Positions 1 through 8,848 of a stretch of DNA of 59,190 nt are shown here, in pieces. Where the stretch lies: positions 1 to 59,190 of the forward strand of contig NZ_LXQB01000052.1 in assembly GCF_004421185.1 (NCBI RefSeq), given 5' to 3'. This DNA is from Methylacidiphilum sp. Yel. GTDB taxonomy: Bacteria; Verrucomicrobiota; Verrucomicrobiia; Methylacidiphilales; Methylacidiphilaceae. A model generated the notes under the pieces. It worked only from the letters and a program-made list of their open reading frames with translations. It was not told the origin of the DNA and made no database searches. The position numbers were made by a program, and so were the translations under genes. The stretch's first letter is position 1; each line of letters begins with the position of its first letter.

Positions 1-429
1 GGCGCGATTGCGAGCAGGTTCTCAGTCGGCGCATCGTCGATTCTGCCTGTTCCGGTACTGTGATTGTTGTTGAAAATCTAAAACACATACGCACACATGC
101 CAAGCAACGTAGGGCAGGCAGCCGACGCCGCTTGCATTTGTGGGCGTTTGCACAATTGCACTCGTTCCTCGAATACAAAGCGGAGGGAAAAGAATGCGTC
201 GTTGTTGGCATCGATCCTCACACTACACCTCACAAATGTGCTCGTGTTGTGGGGATACCCACCGATACAATCGCCAAACACAATCAGGTTTTGTGTGCCG
301 AAATTGGGCTTCGAACTGAACGCCAGGCTAAAGGCGGCTTGCAACATTGCTCGGAAATACCTTGCCGGAGGAGGCGGCATGTCCACTTCCGGCGGGCTGC
401 TGTCAGCCAGCCTATCGTGTCAGCCGTAA
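1..429 (+). pseudogene. tnpB: decayed IS200/IS605-type tnpB (OrfB), 3' part
   Basis: RNA-guided nuclease TnpB of IS200/IS605 elements, cut at its 5' side by the window edge. Reading from base 3 gives the conserved IVVENLKHIR and RRRLHLWAFAQL blocks and a DPHTT stretch entering the C-terminal zinc ribbon at C237-239. Near 243-248 the reading frame slips (two extra bases or one missing): the next frame gives CG and a QTQSGFVCRN stretch. Near 300-312 it slips again into a third frame with GFELNARLKAACNIARKYL and a stop at 427-429. Family genes read C-x2-C...C-x2-C-GFELNAD-AARNIA in one frame, so this copy needs at least two frame corrections and is dead unless these are assembly errors. It is followed by a GCCC-TTTA-GGGC hairpin. 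Confidence 0.85.
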
Positions 430-440
430 GGCTAGGCACA

Positions 441-474
441 CGCCCTGCCCTTTAGGGCTGAGGTAGCTGCCCCA
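441..474 (+). repeat. right-end hairpin of IS605-type element
   Basis: Just downstream of the broken tnpB stop there is a small perfect hairpin, GCCC (447-450), loop TTTA, GGGC (455-458), inside a C/G-rich stretch. Subterminal hairpins at the right end are typical of IS200/IS605-family elements, which move as single strands. From here to the next gene (605) nothing else is recognisable. Confidence 0.55.
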
Positions 475-604
475 TGAAGCCATGAGTATCAATCAACTTT
501 CTAATTAGCTCTTAACTATCGGTAAGGACCAATAAGAGCTCCTCTTTGGAAATAGGTAGGAGAAATATTCAAAGTATTTGTTGTAGAGACATTTGTAAAT
601 CAAC

Positions 605-1441
605 TCAAGGTTTGTTTTGATTCACAATTAGAAAAGCCTCTGGATAAGCTTGAGACAAAGGGGGGAGGTCCCACTGGATTTGGAGCCTAGCATAATCAGG
701 AATAGAGAGGATCACAATTTTAGGCTTAGCATTATAAGATATCCATCGAATTAATTCGATTAATCTTTCCTTTTCCATTGCGACACAACCAGAAGTAGGG
801 GTATGTTCTCCATATCTTTCGTGAAGGAAAACAGCACTTCCCAAGCCTGGGATAGCATCTGGATAGTTATGTTCTATAAAGACCATCCATTCCAAATGTG
901 GATCTTCGATGCGAAGCCGTTGCTTTTCAAACCATGTTGGAGGAGAAGAAGCTTCAGAAATAGTGACAAGATGGTTATAATGAGCTAAGGTGGGATCTTC
1001 GATCCAAGCATCCAGAGGGCTTTTTTTATGGTATAAAGGCCAGCTAGCTCCTAAAGGTAGCTCTTCAGCAATTCCCATGATTAATCCCAAATTAAAGATA
1101 CCTGCTGGTGTCTTTCCATCTCCCTCTTTTTTTTGTTCTCCTTCCTGTGCGTCGTGCAATCCTCTGCCCCAGGACAAACCATTTCTGCCAATAAGCACGG
1201 GGATAAAATCTGACTCAGAGGTCCATTGCCCTCCATCTCCGATTCTTTCAAAAAATCTCATATACCCTTCACAAGAGGTGGGGGTAGGAACGACAACAGT
1301 AATTTTTTGTTGTTTAGGAAATTTTGGGGGAAACATTCTTTGGATCTTATCTATAAAATACAAAAGAAAAAGAGAAAAAAGGACAAGTAAAAGGCCTATA
1401 AAAAGACTTACAAAAAAAGTTTTGTTAGGACAAGCAGCCAT
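605..1441 (-). CDS. L,D-transpeptidase (YkuD family), membrane-anchored
   Basis: Peptidoglycan-modifying enzyme of 278 residues, expected to make 3-3 cross-links or attach proteins to murein in the periplasm. A hydrophobic segment at residues 9-31 anchors the N-terminus. The YkuD signature is clear: a KKEGDGKTPAGIF block at about 104-116, His207 in LHERYG, and TPTSGCVAM at 214-222 with catalytic Cys219. ATG start. It is transcribed away from the next gene, with about 130 bases between the two starts. The exact substrate (cross-linking or protein attachment) cannot be told from sequence. Confidence 0.85.
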   Translation of the reverse strand: MAACPNKTFFVSLFIGLLLVLFSLFLLYFIDKIQRMFPPKFPKQQKITVVVPTPTSCEGYMRFFERIGDGGQWTSESDFIPVLIGRNGLSWGRGLHDAQEGEQKKEGDGKTPAGIFNLGLIMGIAEELPLGASWPLYHKKSPLDAWIEDPTLAHYNHLVTISEASSPPTWFEKQRLRIEDPHLEWMVFIEHNYPDAIPGLGSAVFLHERYGEHTPTSGCVAMEKERLIELIRWISYNAKPKIVILSIPDYARLQIQWDLPPLSQAYPEAFLIVNQNKP

Positions 1442-1571
1442 CTTTGATCCAAAGTAGTTAAACTTTTTTTGACAAAAGGGAAAATTGACTATCCAGTCAT
1501 ACCAATGCTCTTTATTGACCTTTGGTACTTATAATCTAAATTTTCTATAAATACTTAAAAAGGATCTCTAT

Positions 1572-2906
1572 ATGTTAACAAAAATTGGGAGTGTGCTTGG
1601 GGGAATAGTAGTTCTTTTGATGTCATACTTTTCCTTCTCACAAGCCTATCATGAGCACCAATTACAAAAAGCAAAAAAAGAATTTAGTGCTGCTTTTTCT
1701 TCCGGATTATCAACTTTACCCCCTGACTCAGAGCAACAAGGAAGGATGAGTCAAGTCCAAGGGCTTCTTGCGGATCCTTCGCACGCTACTGAAGCGACCA
1801 TTATGCAGTTGCAAATGGCTGCTACAAATTCCAGAAACTATGCTCAATCCGTAAGAAGGACCATCGAGCAAATAAAATCCAAACAAAATGAAATTGCTTC
1901 TCGTTACCATGTCAATCCAGATGATCTGATTACCGTTCCTCAAGCTTTGAAACTGGAACAACTCACAAGCAGTGCTGATGGAGCAGACCAGTTTGCTCAG
2001 TTTGTAGAAGCTCAAATTCCAATGGTTCAAAAGGCAATTAGTCAGGGAAGAAGAGGAGAAAATTCCAATAAAGAAGAAAGCAATAGGGCTGAAAATAATG
2101 CTTCGAACTCATCAGCTTTCAGAGGATACACTGGAGCTGTTGGCTCTTCCTATTATCCTCCCCCCTATTATCCTTATTGGTATCCTCCCTATTGGGCTTA
2201 TTCTCCTTGGTTTTTAGGTCCTTATTGGTGGGCTCCTCTTTGGTATCCGTGGATAGGTTGGGGATGGGGTGTCGGGATTGGATTAGGATTTTGGGGAGGA
2301 GGTTGGGGATTAGGAATTGGAATAGGGTATCCTTTTATCCCTGGAATTTCTCTTGGATTCTTCTTTGGAAGGCCATGGTGGGGAATGCCCTGGTATTCTG
2401 TTAGTTCGTTTTACAGGACGACTATTGTTAATAACAATACGATTATTAATCGGAATATGTTCAACACAACAAGGAATTTCGGAACTTGGGGAACTCATTC
2501 CTTTAATGGACAGTCCCCTCTAACTCAGGGCAATTGGTCAAGGAATTTTGGTGCTCAATCTTATGGGGCTTCCCCTCATACTTTTACTCAAAGGGCGAAT
2601 AATCCTGGAAATTCTTTAATAGGACATGGTGGAACATCTTTTAATTCTCCAGCCCTCCATTCATCTCCCTCTCCCATGACTAACTCTAGAGTTGGGGGAT
2701 CTCAGTTCCATCAAGGGCTTCCAACTAGAAACTGGGCTTCACCCGCTATGAGAGGCTATGGTCATGCTCCCTTTTATGGAGGAGCGCGTTTTCATGGGTA
2801 TCCAGGGGGTAGAGGAGTTCCCGGCGGCTTCCATGGTGGTGGACCTCATGGAGGTGGGTTTCATGGCGGGGGTGGATTCCATGGGGGTGGCGGATTCCAT
2901 AGATAG
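1572..2906 (+). CDS. secreted or membrane-anchored aromatic/glycine-rich protein, unknown function
   Basis: A 444-residue protein I do not recognise as a named family. It has an N-terminal hydrophobic segment (about 5-22), then a charged, probably helical region (about 25-165) with many Gln, Lys and Glu. A striking segment at about 195-280 is dominated by Tyr, Pro, Trp and Gly (YYPPPYYPYWYPPYW and many GWG/GIG units), then comes an Asn/Ser-rich region, and the last 25 residues are Gly-Gly-Phe-His repeats. An AGGA-like ribosome site lies before the ATG. Such composition suggests an envelope or extracellular structural protein, but that is inference. The Gly-His tail could bind metal. Confidence 0.7.
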   Translation: MLTKIGSVLGGIVVLLMSYFSFSQAYHEHQLQKAKKEFSAAFSSGLSTLPPDSEQQGRMSQVQGLLADPSHATEATIMQLQMAATNSRNYAQSVRRTIEQIKSKQNEIASRYHVNPDDLITVPQALKLEQLTSSADGADQFAQFVEAQIPMVQKAISQGRRGENSNKEESNRAENNASNSSAFRGYTGAVGSSYYPPPYYPYWYPPYWAYSPWFLGPYWWAPLWYPWIGWGWGVGIGLGFWGGGWGLGIGIGYPFIPGISLGFFFGRPWWGMPWYSVSSFYRTTIVNNNTIINRNMFNTTRNFGTWGTHSFNGQSPLTQGNWSRNFGAQSYGASPHTFTQRANNPGNSLIGHGGTSFNSPALHSSPSPMTNSRVGGSQFHQGLPTRNWASPAMRGYGHAPFYGGARFHGYPGGRGVPGGFHGGGPHGGGFHGGGGFHGGGGFHR

Positions 2907-2933
2907 TGGGAAAATACTTTTCCTTAGAACTCT

Positions 2934-3677
2934 TTAGAGAGAGAGGGTTTCTCTTCGTTTAGGAGTAGAACCTTGTTTTGTATCAGACATTGAAAATCCA
3001 ATCCAAACAGACCACTTTTCCTGTTCTTTGTCGGTCTTCAGAGAAGAGTTTTTCTTTTCAAATCGGTTCTTTTGGTCTTCTGTTTTTATCCCACTCATGT
3101 TTTCTTTTAGGACGGATCGACCCAGTTCCATACATGTCTTCAGAATGTGTTTGGTCAAAGGAGTAAAAAGGTCCGTTTTTACAAAATCCACTTTTGATGA
3201 AGAACTTTTCAATTGCTTTTTTGATTGGGCTTTCTTTTTAGCTTGGGAATTCATAGTTTTTGCTGTTTCTGAAGTAGAAGAGATTTTCTGTTTCGAATCA
3301 GGCTCTTGAAAACTTTCCTTGGGTGGCTTATTGGGCGAGCGGTTAAGATCTTTGAGAGTAGTTGCGGCTGTCTCTTCTTTAGTGGAAAAGTTTTTATCTA
3401 TTGGCTGAGATTTTTCTTTCTCTTTATCGCCAGCATTGGTTTTTTTGGATACGTCTTGGCTACGAAAAGAATCATACAGTTCTTTGGCCCAACTAAAAAG
3501 ATTCGATACTGTCTCATAAAGAGAGCGGGCGCCAGTGATAATTTCTTTCCAATTGAGGAAATTTTGGTCTAGAGTTATTGTTTTTTTGTTGTTCCAAAAG
3601 GGATGAAACTGGGCATTTAGATGGTAATTTCCATGCTCCGTGGCGGTAAGTTTGACAGAAAAATGTTTGTAATCCAT
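2934..3677 (-). CDS. hypothetical lysine/serine-rich protein
   Basis: Protein of about 247 residues. The reading frame extends upstream to 3776, but the ATG at 3675-3677 is preferred because a GAGGAAAGAAAGG purine stretch lies just before it and the sequence upstream of it is not protein-like. The first ~75 residues look folded (MDYKHFSVKL, then an amphipathic segment with SLYETVSNLFSWAKELYDS). The rest is low-complexity, very rich in Lys, Ser, Glu and Thr, ending in KRRETLSL. I recognise no domain. It is convergent with the gene ending at 2906, 27 bases apart. Confidence 0.6.
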   Translation of the reverse strand: MDYKHFSVKLTATEHGNYHLNAQFHPFWNNKKTITLDQNFLNWKEIITGARSLYETVSNLFSWAKELYDSFRSQDVSKKTNAGDKEKEKSQPIDKNFSTKEETAATTLKDLNRSPNKPPKESFQEPDSKQKISSTSETAKTMNSQAKKKAQSKKQLKSSSSKVDFVKTDLFTPLTKHILKTCMELGRSVLKENMSGIKTEDQKNRFEKKNSSLKTDKEQEKWSVWIGFSMSDTKQGSTPKRRETLSL

Positions 3678-3849
3678 AAGTTTTTTTTCCTTTCTTTCCT
3701 CTAAGAATAAAATGTGTGTTGAAAAATACAAAAGCCTCATTTTTTTAGTAACGATGCAAAGGAATAGAGAGAGCAAGGTCTGGTGGAACTTTGATTTGAA
3801 CGGATGAATTTAGATTTTTCAAAAAACTGCCCTCCTATGGCATTGGAGA

Positions 3850-4773
3850 ATGCACCAATTTTTTTTTTTGGTTGGTGCGACATCAACTGGGAAAACAGCG
3901 ATCGCTCATAGAATTGCTGAAGCAACGGGGGTGTCCCTTTTGTCTATTGATTCGATGCAAGTTTATAAAAAACTTGACATAGGGACAGCAAAACCTTCTC
4001 TACATGAGAGAATTCGGTATAGGTATGGGGGTATAGATCTTGTAGATTGGAAAGAGTCTTTTAATGTCTTTCTTTTTATCCAATGGGCTAAGGAGTATTT
4101 AGCCAAAGAGCTGCAAAAAAAAAGGGCTATCTTAGTAGTTGGGGGCTGTGGTCTTTATTTCCGAGCGATGACTAGGGGACTTTGTGCGGCACCTGCAGCA
4201 GATGCTCTGTTGAGAAAGTCATTAGAAAAATTAGATAGGAAAAAACTAATAGAGCTTTTAATACAGATTGATCCTTTAGCCGCCTCTTCTATCGACTGTT
4301 CCAATCCAAGGAGAGTGATTCGAGCCATAGAAGTTAAAAAATGTAGTGGCATCTCTATTATTGAATGGCAGCAAAAAACAACCTTTCCGTTGGTGGTTCC
4401 TTCATTAGCCTTTTGGATTGATCGTCCTAAGTCAGAATTAGAAATACGTTTAAGAAATAGAATCCAAAGTATGTTTGAAGCGGGATGGGAAAAGGAAACA
4501 TGCATGCTACTTGAAGAAGGAGGCATTGAGGCAATCGAAAGATGTCAGGCCATTGGTTATAAACTAATTGGCCAGTATTTGCTGCAAAAAGGAAAAAATA
4601 AGCTAAAATTGATGGAGGATATATTTAGAGAGCATTGTGCCTATGGGAAAAGACAAAAAACTTGGTTCAAAAGGGAGAATTCTTTAAGTTACTGTTTGTT
4701 GAAAAATGAACAGGAAGAATGTTCATTTATTAAAAGTTATATTGAAAAAATAAATTTTTTTATTCGTAAATAA
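3850..4773 (+). CDS. miaA: tRNA dimethylallyltransferase MiaA
   Basis: Transfers a dimethylallyl group to N6 of A37 in tRNAs reading UNN codons. The 307-residue length is normal for the family. Visible motifs are the P-loop GATSTGKT at 9-16, then IDSMQVYKKLDIGTAKPS (the DSxQVYxxLDIGTAKP signature) and VVGGCGLYFRAM, followed by RRVIRAIEV. The first ATG in frame puts the P-loop at the usual distance from the N-terminus. hflX follows after about 60 bases, a miaA-hflX linkage that is common in bacteria. Confidence 0.95.
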   Translation: MHQFFFLVGATSTGKTAIAHRIAEATGVSLLSIDSMQVYKKLDIGTAKPSLHERIRYRYGGIDLVDWKESFNVFLFIQWAKEYLAKELQKKRAILVVGGCGLYFRAMTRGLCAAPAADALLRKSLEKLDRKKLIELLIQIDPLAASSIDCSNPRRVIRAIEVKKCSGISIIEWQQKTTFPLVVPSLAFWIDRPKSELEIRLRNRIQSMFEAGWEKETCMLLEEGGIEAIERCQAIGYKLIGQYLLQKGKNKLKLMEDIFREHCAYGKRQKTWFKRENSLSYCLLKNEQEECSFIKSYIEKINFFIRK

Positions 4774-4834
4774 ATAAAAAGGTTAATTTTGTCTTAGGAG
4801 GAAGAAAAAAAAAGAGATTTTTGAGCAAGCAAGC

Positions 4835-6145
4835 ATGATATCTTTAGTCGAGGAGGAGAAAAAAGAAATAGGTATCCTTGTCGGATTAGATAAAGGAGAG
4901 AAGAATTTTGAAGAAGCTTTTGAGGAGTTAGAAGAATTAGCCATTTCGGCGGGTGGGCTTATTATTGAAAGGATTGTCCAGCGGCTCTCTTCTCCAACAG
5001 CTCCTTTTTATATTGGGAAAGGGAAAGCAAAAGAGATCGCTGAAATTTGTAAAGAAAAAAAAGTTTCTTTTGTCCTTTTTAATGACGATCTCTCTCCCAT
5101 TCAATGCCGTAATTTGAGTTCTCTTTTCGGTTGTAAGGTTCTGGATCGAACCCAACTTATTTTAGATATCTTTGCACAGAGAGCAAAGACACGGGAAGGC
5201 AAACTCCAAATTGAACTTGCCCAACTTCTCTATCTGCTTCCTAGGCTAACGCGGTTGTGGACACATCTCTCTCGGCAGACTGGAGGAATTGGGACGCGGG
5301 GTCCTGGAGAAACCCAACTTGAAGTTGATCGCCGGCGTATCCAGGAAAAGATTCATAGATTAAAAAAAGAGCTCGAGGAGGTAAAGAAAACTCGATTTAT
5401 CCAACGAAGTAGCCGACAAAAGTCTTCATGGCCGACTGCTTGTCTTGTTGGATACACAAATGCGGGGAAATCCACCCTTTTTAATCTTCTAACCAATTCG
5501 AAAGTTCTTGTTGAAAATAAGCTTTTTGCTACCCTCGATCCGACCATTAGACTGTTTGAATTTTCAGGCGGTCAAAAAATATTTCTCTCTGATACCGTTG
5601 GGTTCATTCAAAAGTTACCTTTTCATTTAGTTGAATCTTTTAAGGCAACTTTAGAAGAAGTCAAAGAGGCCGATTTATTGATTCATCTGGTAGATATTTC
5701 CCATCCTTTATCTGAAAATCAGATTGAAGAAGTTAATAAAGTTCTAGAACAGCTTGGAGCCTTAGACAAACCAACGATTCTGGTCTGGAATAAAATCGAT
5801 TTAGTGAAGTCCAAGGGACTCATTAAAAGAAGAATCCAAGAATATCCAGGGAGTGTCCCCATTTCTGCGGCAACGGGAGTGGGATGTGAAAAGCTTTTAC
5901 TTAAAATTGAGCAGTGGTTGAAAACAAAGCGTCGATATCTCTCTTTAAAGTTGCCTGTCGATAGGATGGACATGGTTGCTAAATTTCATCGGGTGGGCTT
6001 TGGAGTCGAAACCGATTATCAGCCTGAAGGGATTTTAGTTAATGGATGGATTCCTCTTTCTTTTGTTTCTTCCTTCGAACCATTTAATGTTTTATCTAAT
6101 GGCCATGAAGGACATGAAAATGGCAATATGAGAAGGATACAATAA
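4835..6145 (+). CDS. hflX: ribosome-associated GTPase HflX
   Basis: GTPase that binds the 50S subunit and splits stalled ribosomes. 436 residues. The N-terminal HflX domain (about 10-190) contains the hallmark GGIGTRGPGE at 150-159, followed by the coiled-coil linker with RLKKELEEVKK. The G domain shows G1 GYTNAGKST at 206-214, G3 DTVGF at 253-257 and G4 NKID at 319-322. The usual acidic C-terminal extension is replaced by a short His/Gly-containing tail. It lies directly downstream of miaA in the same direction. Confidence 0.95.
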   Translation: MISLVEEEKKEIGILVGLDKGEKNFEEAFEELEELAISAGGLIIERIVQRLSSPTAPFYIGKGKAKEIAEICKEKKVSFVLFNDDLSPIQCRNLSSLFGCKVLDRTQLILDIFAQRAKTREGKLQIELAQLLYLLPRLTRLWTHLSRQTGGIGTRGPGETQLEVDRRRIQEKIHRLKKELEEVKKTRFIQRSSRQKSSWPTACLVGYTNAGKSTLFNLLTNSKVLVENKLFATLDPTIRLFEFSGGQKIFLSDTVGFIQKLPFHLVESFKATLEEVKEADLLIHLVDISHPLSENQIEEVNKVLEQLGALDKPTILVWNKIDLVKSKGLIKRRIQEYPGSVPISAATGVGCEKLLLKIEQWLKTKRRYLSLKLPVDRMDMVAKFHRVGFGVETDYQPEGILVNGWIPLSFVSSFEPFNVLSNGHEGHENGNMRRIQ

Positions 6146-6223
6146 GAAAAAAACTCATTTTAATATATTTTTTTCTTCTTTTTTTAGATTGCCTTAAGAG
6201 CGCTCAAGGAGAGAAAATTTTTT

Positions 6224-7021
6224 ATGATACATCCAACGGCAATTGTTAGTTCCAAGGCTGAAATTGGGAAAGACGTTTCTATTGGCCCATGGGCTATTGT
6301 GGAAGCAGGCTGTTCTATTGGTGACAGTTGTGAAATTCGGGCCCATGCGGTAATAACAGGCAATAGTCAGATTGGGAAAAGAAATCAGATTGGTTTTGGC
6401 GCTATTATTGGGGCTGAGCCTCAGGACGTGTCGTTTAAAGGGGGATTTTCTTCGGTTATTATTGGGGATGATAATATCATTCGAGAATATGTAACTATCC
6501 ATCGTGGTTCGGCCGAATCGTCTGTTACAAAAATTGGGAATCATTGTTTTCTCATGGCTGGAAGCCATGTAGCGCATAACTGTTTGGTGGAAGATCAGGT
6601 TGTTTTAGTTAACAACGTTCTTCTTGCTGGCTATGTTCATGTTGGGAAAAGGGCGTTTTTAGGAGGAGCAGCGGTTATACATCAACACGTTAGAATAGGG
6701 GAGCTTACGATGATTCGTGGTCAGACCCGGATTGGGAAAGATCTTCCTCCTTATTTTATGGCTGTCGATACGAATGAAGTTTCAGGTATCAATAGAGTAG
6801 GATTAAAAAGGGCAGGGATTACGGAGGAAATAAGAAGAAAAATCGAAGAGGCCTACAAGATTCTTTATTTTAGCGGATATAATGTTTCACAGGCCTTAGA
6901 AAAAATTGAAAAAGTTTCGCAGTGTAATGAAATTCAAAAACTCGTCGACTTTATTCAGAAGACAAAAAGAGGAATTTGCATGGCGAGGAAAAAAAATAAG
7001 AAAGACTTTCAAGAAGAATAA
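6224..7021 (+). CDS. lpxA: acyl-[ACP]-UDP-N-acetylglucosamine O-acyltransferase LpxA
   Basis: First enzyme of lipid A synthesis: it adds a 3-hydroxyacyl chain from ACP to UDP-GlcNAc in the cytoplasm. 265 residues, the family norm. The N-terminal two thirds is a left-handed beta-helix of hexapeptide repeats starting IHPTAIVSSKAEIGKDVSIGP, with IGAEPQDVSFKG and AGSHVAHNC (the region carrying the catalytic His). The helical C-terminal domain begins near NRVGLKRAGI. A GGAG site lies upstream of the ATG. The gene implies an LPS-type outer membrane. The lysine-rich tail (ARKKNKK) is a little unusual. Confidence 0.95.
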   Translation: MIHPTAIVSSKAEIGKDVSIGPWAIVEAGCSIGDSCEIRAHAVITGNSQIGKRNQIGFGAIIGAEPQDVSFKGGFSSVIIGDDNIIREYVTIHRGSAESSVTKIGNHCFLMAGSHVAHNCLVEDQVVLVNNVLLAGYVHVGKRAFLGGAAVIHQHVRIGELTMIRGQTRIGKDLPPYFMAVDTNEVSGINRVGLKRAGITEEIRRKIEEAYKILYFSGYNVSQALEKIEKVSQCNEIQKLVDFIQKTKRGICMARKKNKKDFQEE

Positions 7022-7241
7022 AGCAAGCCGAGGTCTTTAAAGGACAGAAAGAACCGGTTCTTTTGATATGGCGCCTATAAGGGAAAAGTAGCCAAAAAAC
7101 TGCAATATATCTAATAGTTAAAAAGGCTTAAGAGTATATAGTGCTATCTTTATTGGAGCGGTGTAGAGGGAGATGGGTTTTGATTTTATTTTTTATAAAA
7201 GCGGGGGTTTCCCATCCCTTTTAGGAAATAGGGCAGAATCA

Positions 7242-7781
7242 CTAGAACTGAAGAATAGAATAACAAGGAAATGGGAAAAGCTTTTCTCTTCCTTTTAAAT
7301 CACATAGCTCAGCAAGAAATCCTAACTCCATTAGATTCCCTCCACACTTTTCGATGAGCAAAGCTGCGGTAAGCGCTGTATTGCCAGTTGCCAACACATC
7401 ATCTATAATGAGAACACTCTCTCCTTTGGTTATGGCGTCTTGATGTATTGTTAAAATTTCTTCCCCATATTCGCTTTTATAAGGCAATTCATAAGTTTTA
7501 TAGGGTAATTTTCCCTTTTTCCGGATAGGAATAATCCCCACTCCCAAAGAATGAGCTAAAGCTCCTGCAAAAATAAATCCTCGGGCATCGATGGCAGCAA
7601 TTTTATCAATTTTTTTCTTTTGATAACGGGAAATAAAGATTGTCATTATCAATCTAAAGAACTGTCCCTCACCGATTGCAGGAGTAATATCTTTGAATTG
7701 AACTCCCTGACGGGGGAAATTAGGGATATTTCGAATTTTCTCCTTAAGCCTTTCGATAGAGCTACTTAAAACATAGGTCAT
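7242..7781 (-). CDS. apt: adenine phosphoribosyltransferase
   Basis: Purine salvage enzyme converting adenine and PRPP to AMP. 179 residues, typical. Motifs are RNIPNFPRQGVQFKDITPAI at the N-terminus, DARGFIFAGALA, and the PRPP-binding loop VLIIDDVLATGNTA. It lies 30 bases downstream of the sigma factor gene on the same strand, so the two could share a transcript. Confidence 0.95.
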   Translation of the reverse strand: MTYVLSSSIERLKEKIRNIPNFPRQGVQFKDITPAIGEGQFFRLIMTIFISRYQKKKIDKIAAIDARGFIFAGALAHSLGVGIIPIRKKGKLPYKTYELPYKSEYGEEILTIHQDAITKGESVLIIDDVLATGNTALTAALLIEKCGGNLMELGFLAELCDLKGREKLFPFPCYSILQF

Positions 7782-7811
7782 AGGGAAAAGAGTATTTTTC
7801 CTTTATTTCTA

Positions 7812-8672
7812 TTATTTTTTTAAGGATTGTTTAGTGGTAAGACGGTTTTTCCCTTTTTCTTGTTTTTCTAGCTCTTTTCGAATTTTTCGTAAAGCAATAT
7901 TTTGGAGTTGACGAATTCTTTCCCTAGTTACATGAAATTCTTTTCCGATTTCTTCCAAAGTCATTTGTTCATTGCCTTCTAGCCCAAATCTAAGGCTTAA
8001 TATTTTTCTTTCCCTTTCATCTAGCTTAGGCAGCAATTCAAGAATAGTATTCTTGAGATTTTGGTCAAGAACAGATTGGTCGGGACTCGTTGCGGATTCA
8101 TCCTTAACTAGTTCTCCCAAGGATGTGCCATCCTCTTCTTCTCCTACCGTGGCATCGAGAGAAGCGGGTCTGATGGCAATCGTCCTTAACTCGGCAACTT
8201 TTGTTGTAGACATGCCAAGTTCTTCAGCTAATTCTTCATCTGTTGGATCTCTCCCAAGAACTTCCGATAGCTGCATGGCTACCCTTCTCATCTTAGCTAT
8301 CTTATCAACAAGATGGACTGGAAGCCGAATTGTTTTACTTTGATTGGCTAGAGCCCGTTTGATGGACTGCTTGATCCACCATGCAGCATAAGTGCTCAGC
8401 TTCCCTCCCTTTGAGGGATCAAAGCGATCGACCGCTTTCATTAGCCCAATGTTGCCTTCGGAAATAAGGTCTGGTAGAGGCAACCCACTATTGGCATAGT
8501 CATGGGCTATCTTCACGACCAACCGGAGGTTGGCCTGAATCATTTGCCGTCTTGCCTCTTGATCCCCTTGTTGTATTCTTTTAGCCAATTCCACTTCTTT
8601 TTCTTTTGTCAGCAGTGGAATTTGGCTTATTTCCCTTAAATAAAGTTTGAGAGCAGAATCGTTGTTATCCAT
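7812..8672 (-). CDS. RNA polymerase sigma-70 family factor (RpoD/RpoS-like)
   Basis: Promoter-recognition subunit of RNA polymerase. 286 residues spanning regions 1.2 to 4.2: DSALKLYLREISQIPLLT (1.2), the core region 2 block from NLRLVVKIAHDY to DLISEGNIGLMKAVDRFDP and STYAAWWIKQSIKRA, region 3 PVHLVDKI, and region 4 LSLRFGLEG...TLEEIGKEF with VTRERIRQLQ. It lacks region 1.1 and the long non-conserved insert of large primary sigma factors. It could be a compact primary sigma or a group 2 factor; the sequence alone does not decide, so no symbol is given. Confidence 0.92.
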   Translation of the reverse strand: MDNNDSALKLYLREISQIPLLTKEKEVELAKRIQQGDQEARRQMIQANLRLVVKIAHDYANSGLPLPDLISEGNIGLMKAVDRFDPSKGGKLSTYAAWWIKQSIKRALANQSKTIRLPVHLVDKIAKMRRVAMQLSEVLGRDPTDEELAEELGMSTTKVAELRTIAIRPASLDATVGEEEDGTSLGELVKDESATSPDQSVLDQNLKNTILELLPKLDERERKILSLRFGLEGNEQMTLEEIGKEFHVTRERIRQLQNIALRKIRKELEKQEKGKNRLTTKQSLKK

Positions 8673-8848
8673 TGCTTAATATTGATACGCTTAGAATTAG
8701 TGAAAAGTTGAGAAGGTAAATAAGAAATTATTGAAAATAACTTACGTTATTTTTATACATTAAGAAAAGCTAAGAATTTTATAATAGTTAATTTGCAGTA
8801 TAAAAATAATTTTAAAAGTATAACAAGTCAAGGGAAGAATAAAAAAAT

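Noticed and set aside
1507-1535. TATAAT at 1530-1535 as the promoter of the aromatic/glycine-rich protein gene
   Set aside because: No -35-like hexamer at the right spacing; the TTGACC nearby is only 9 bases away.
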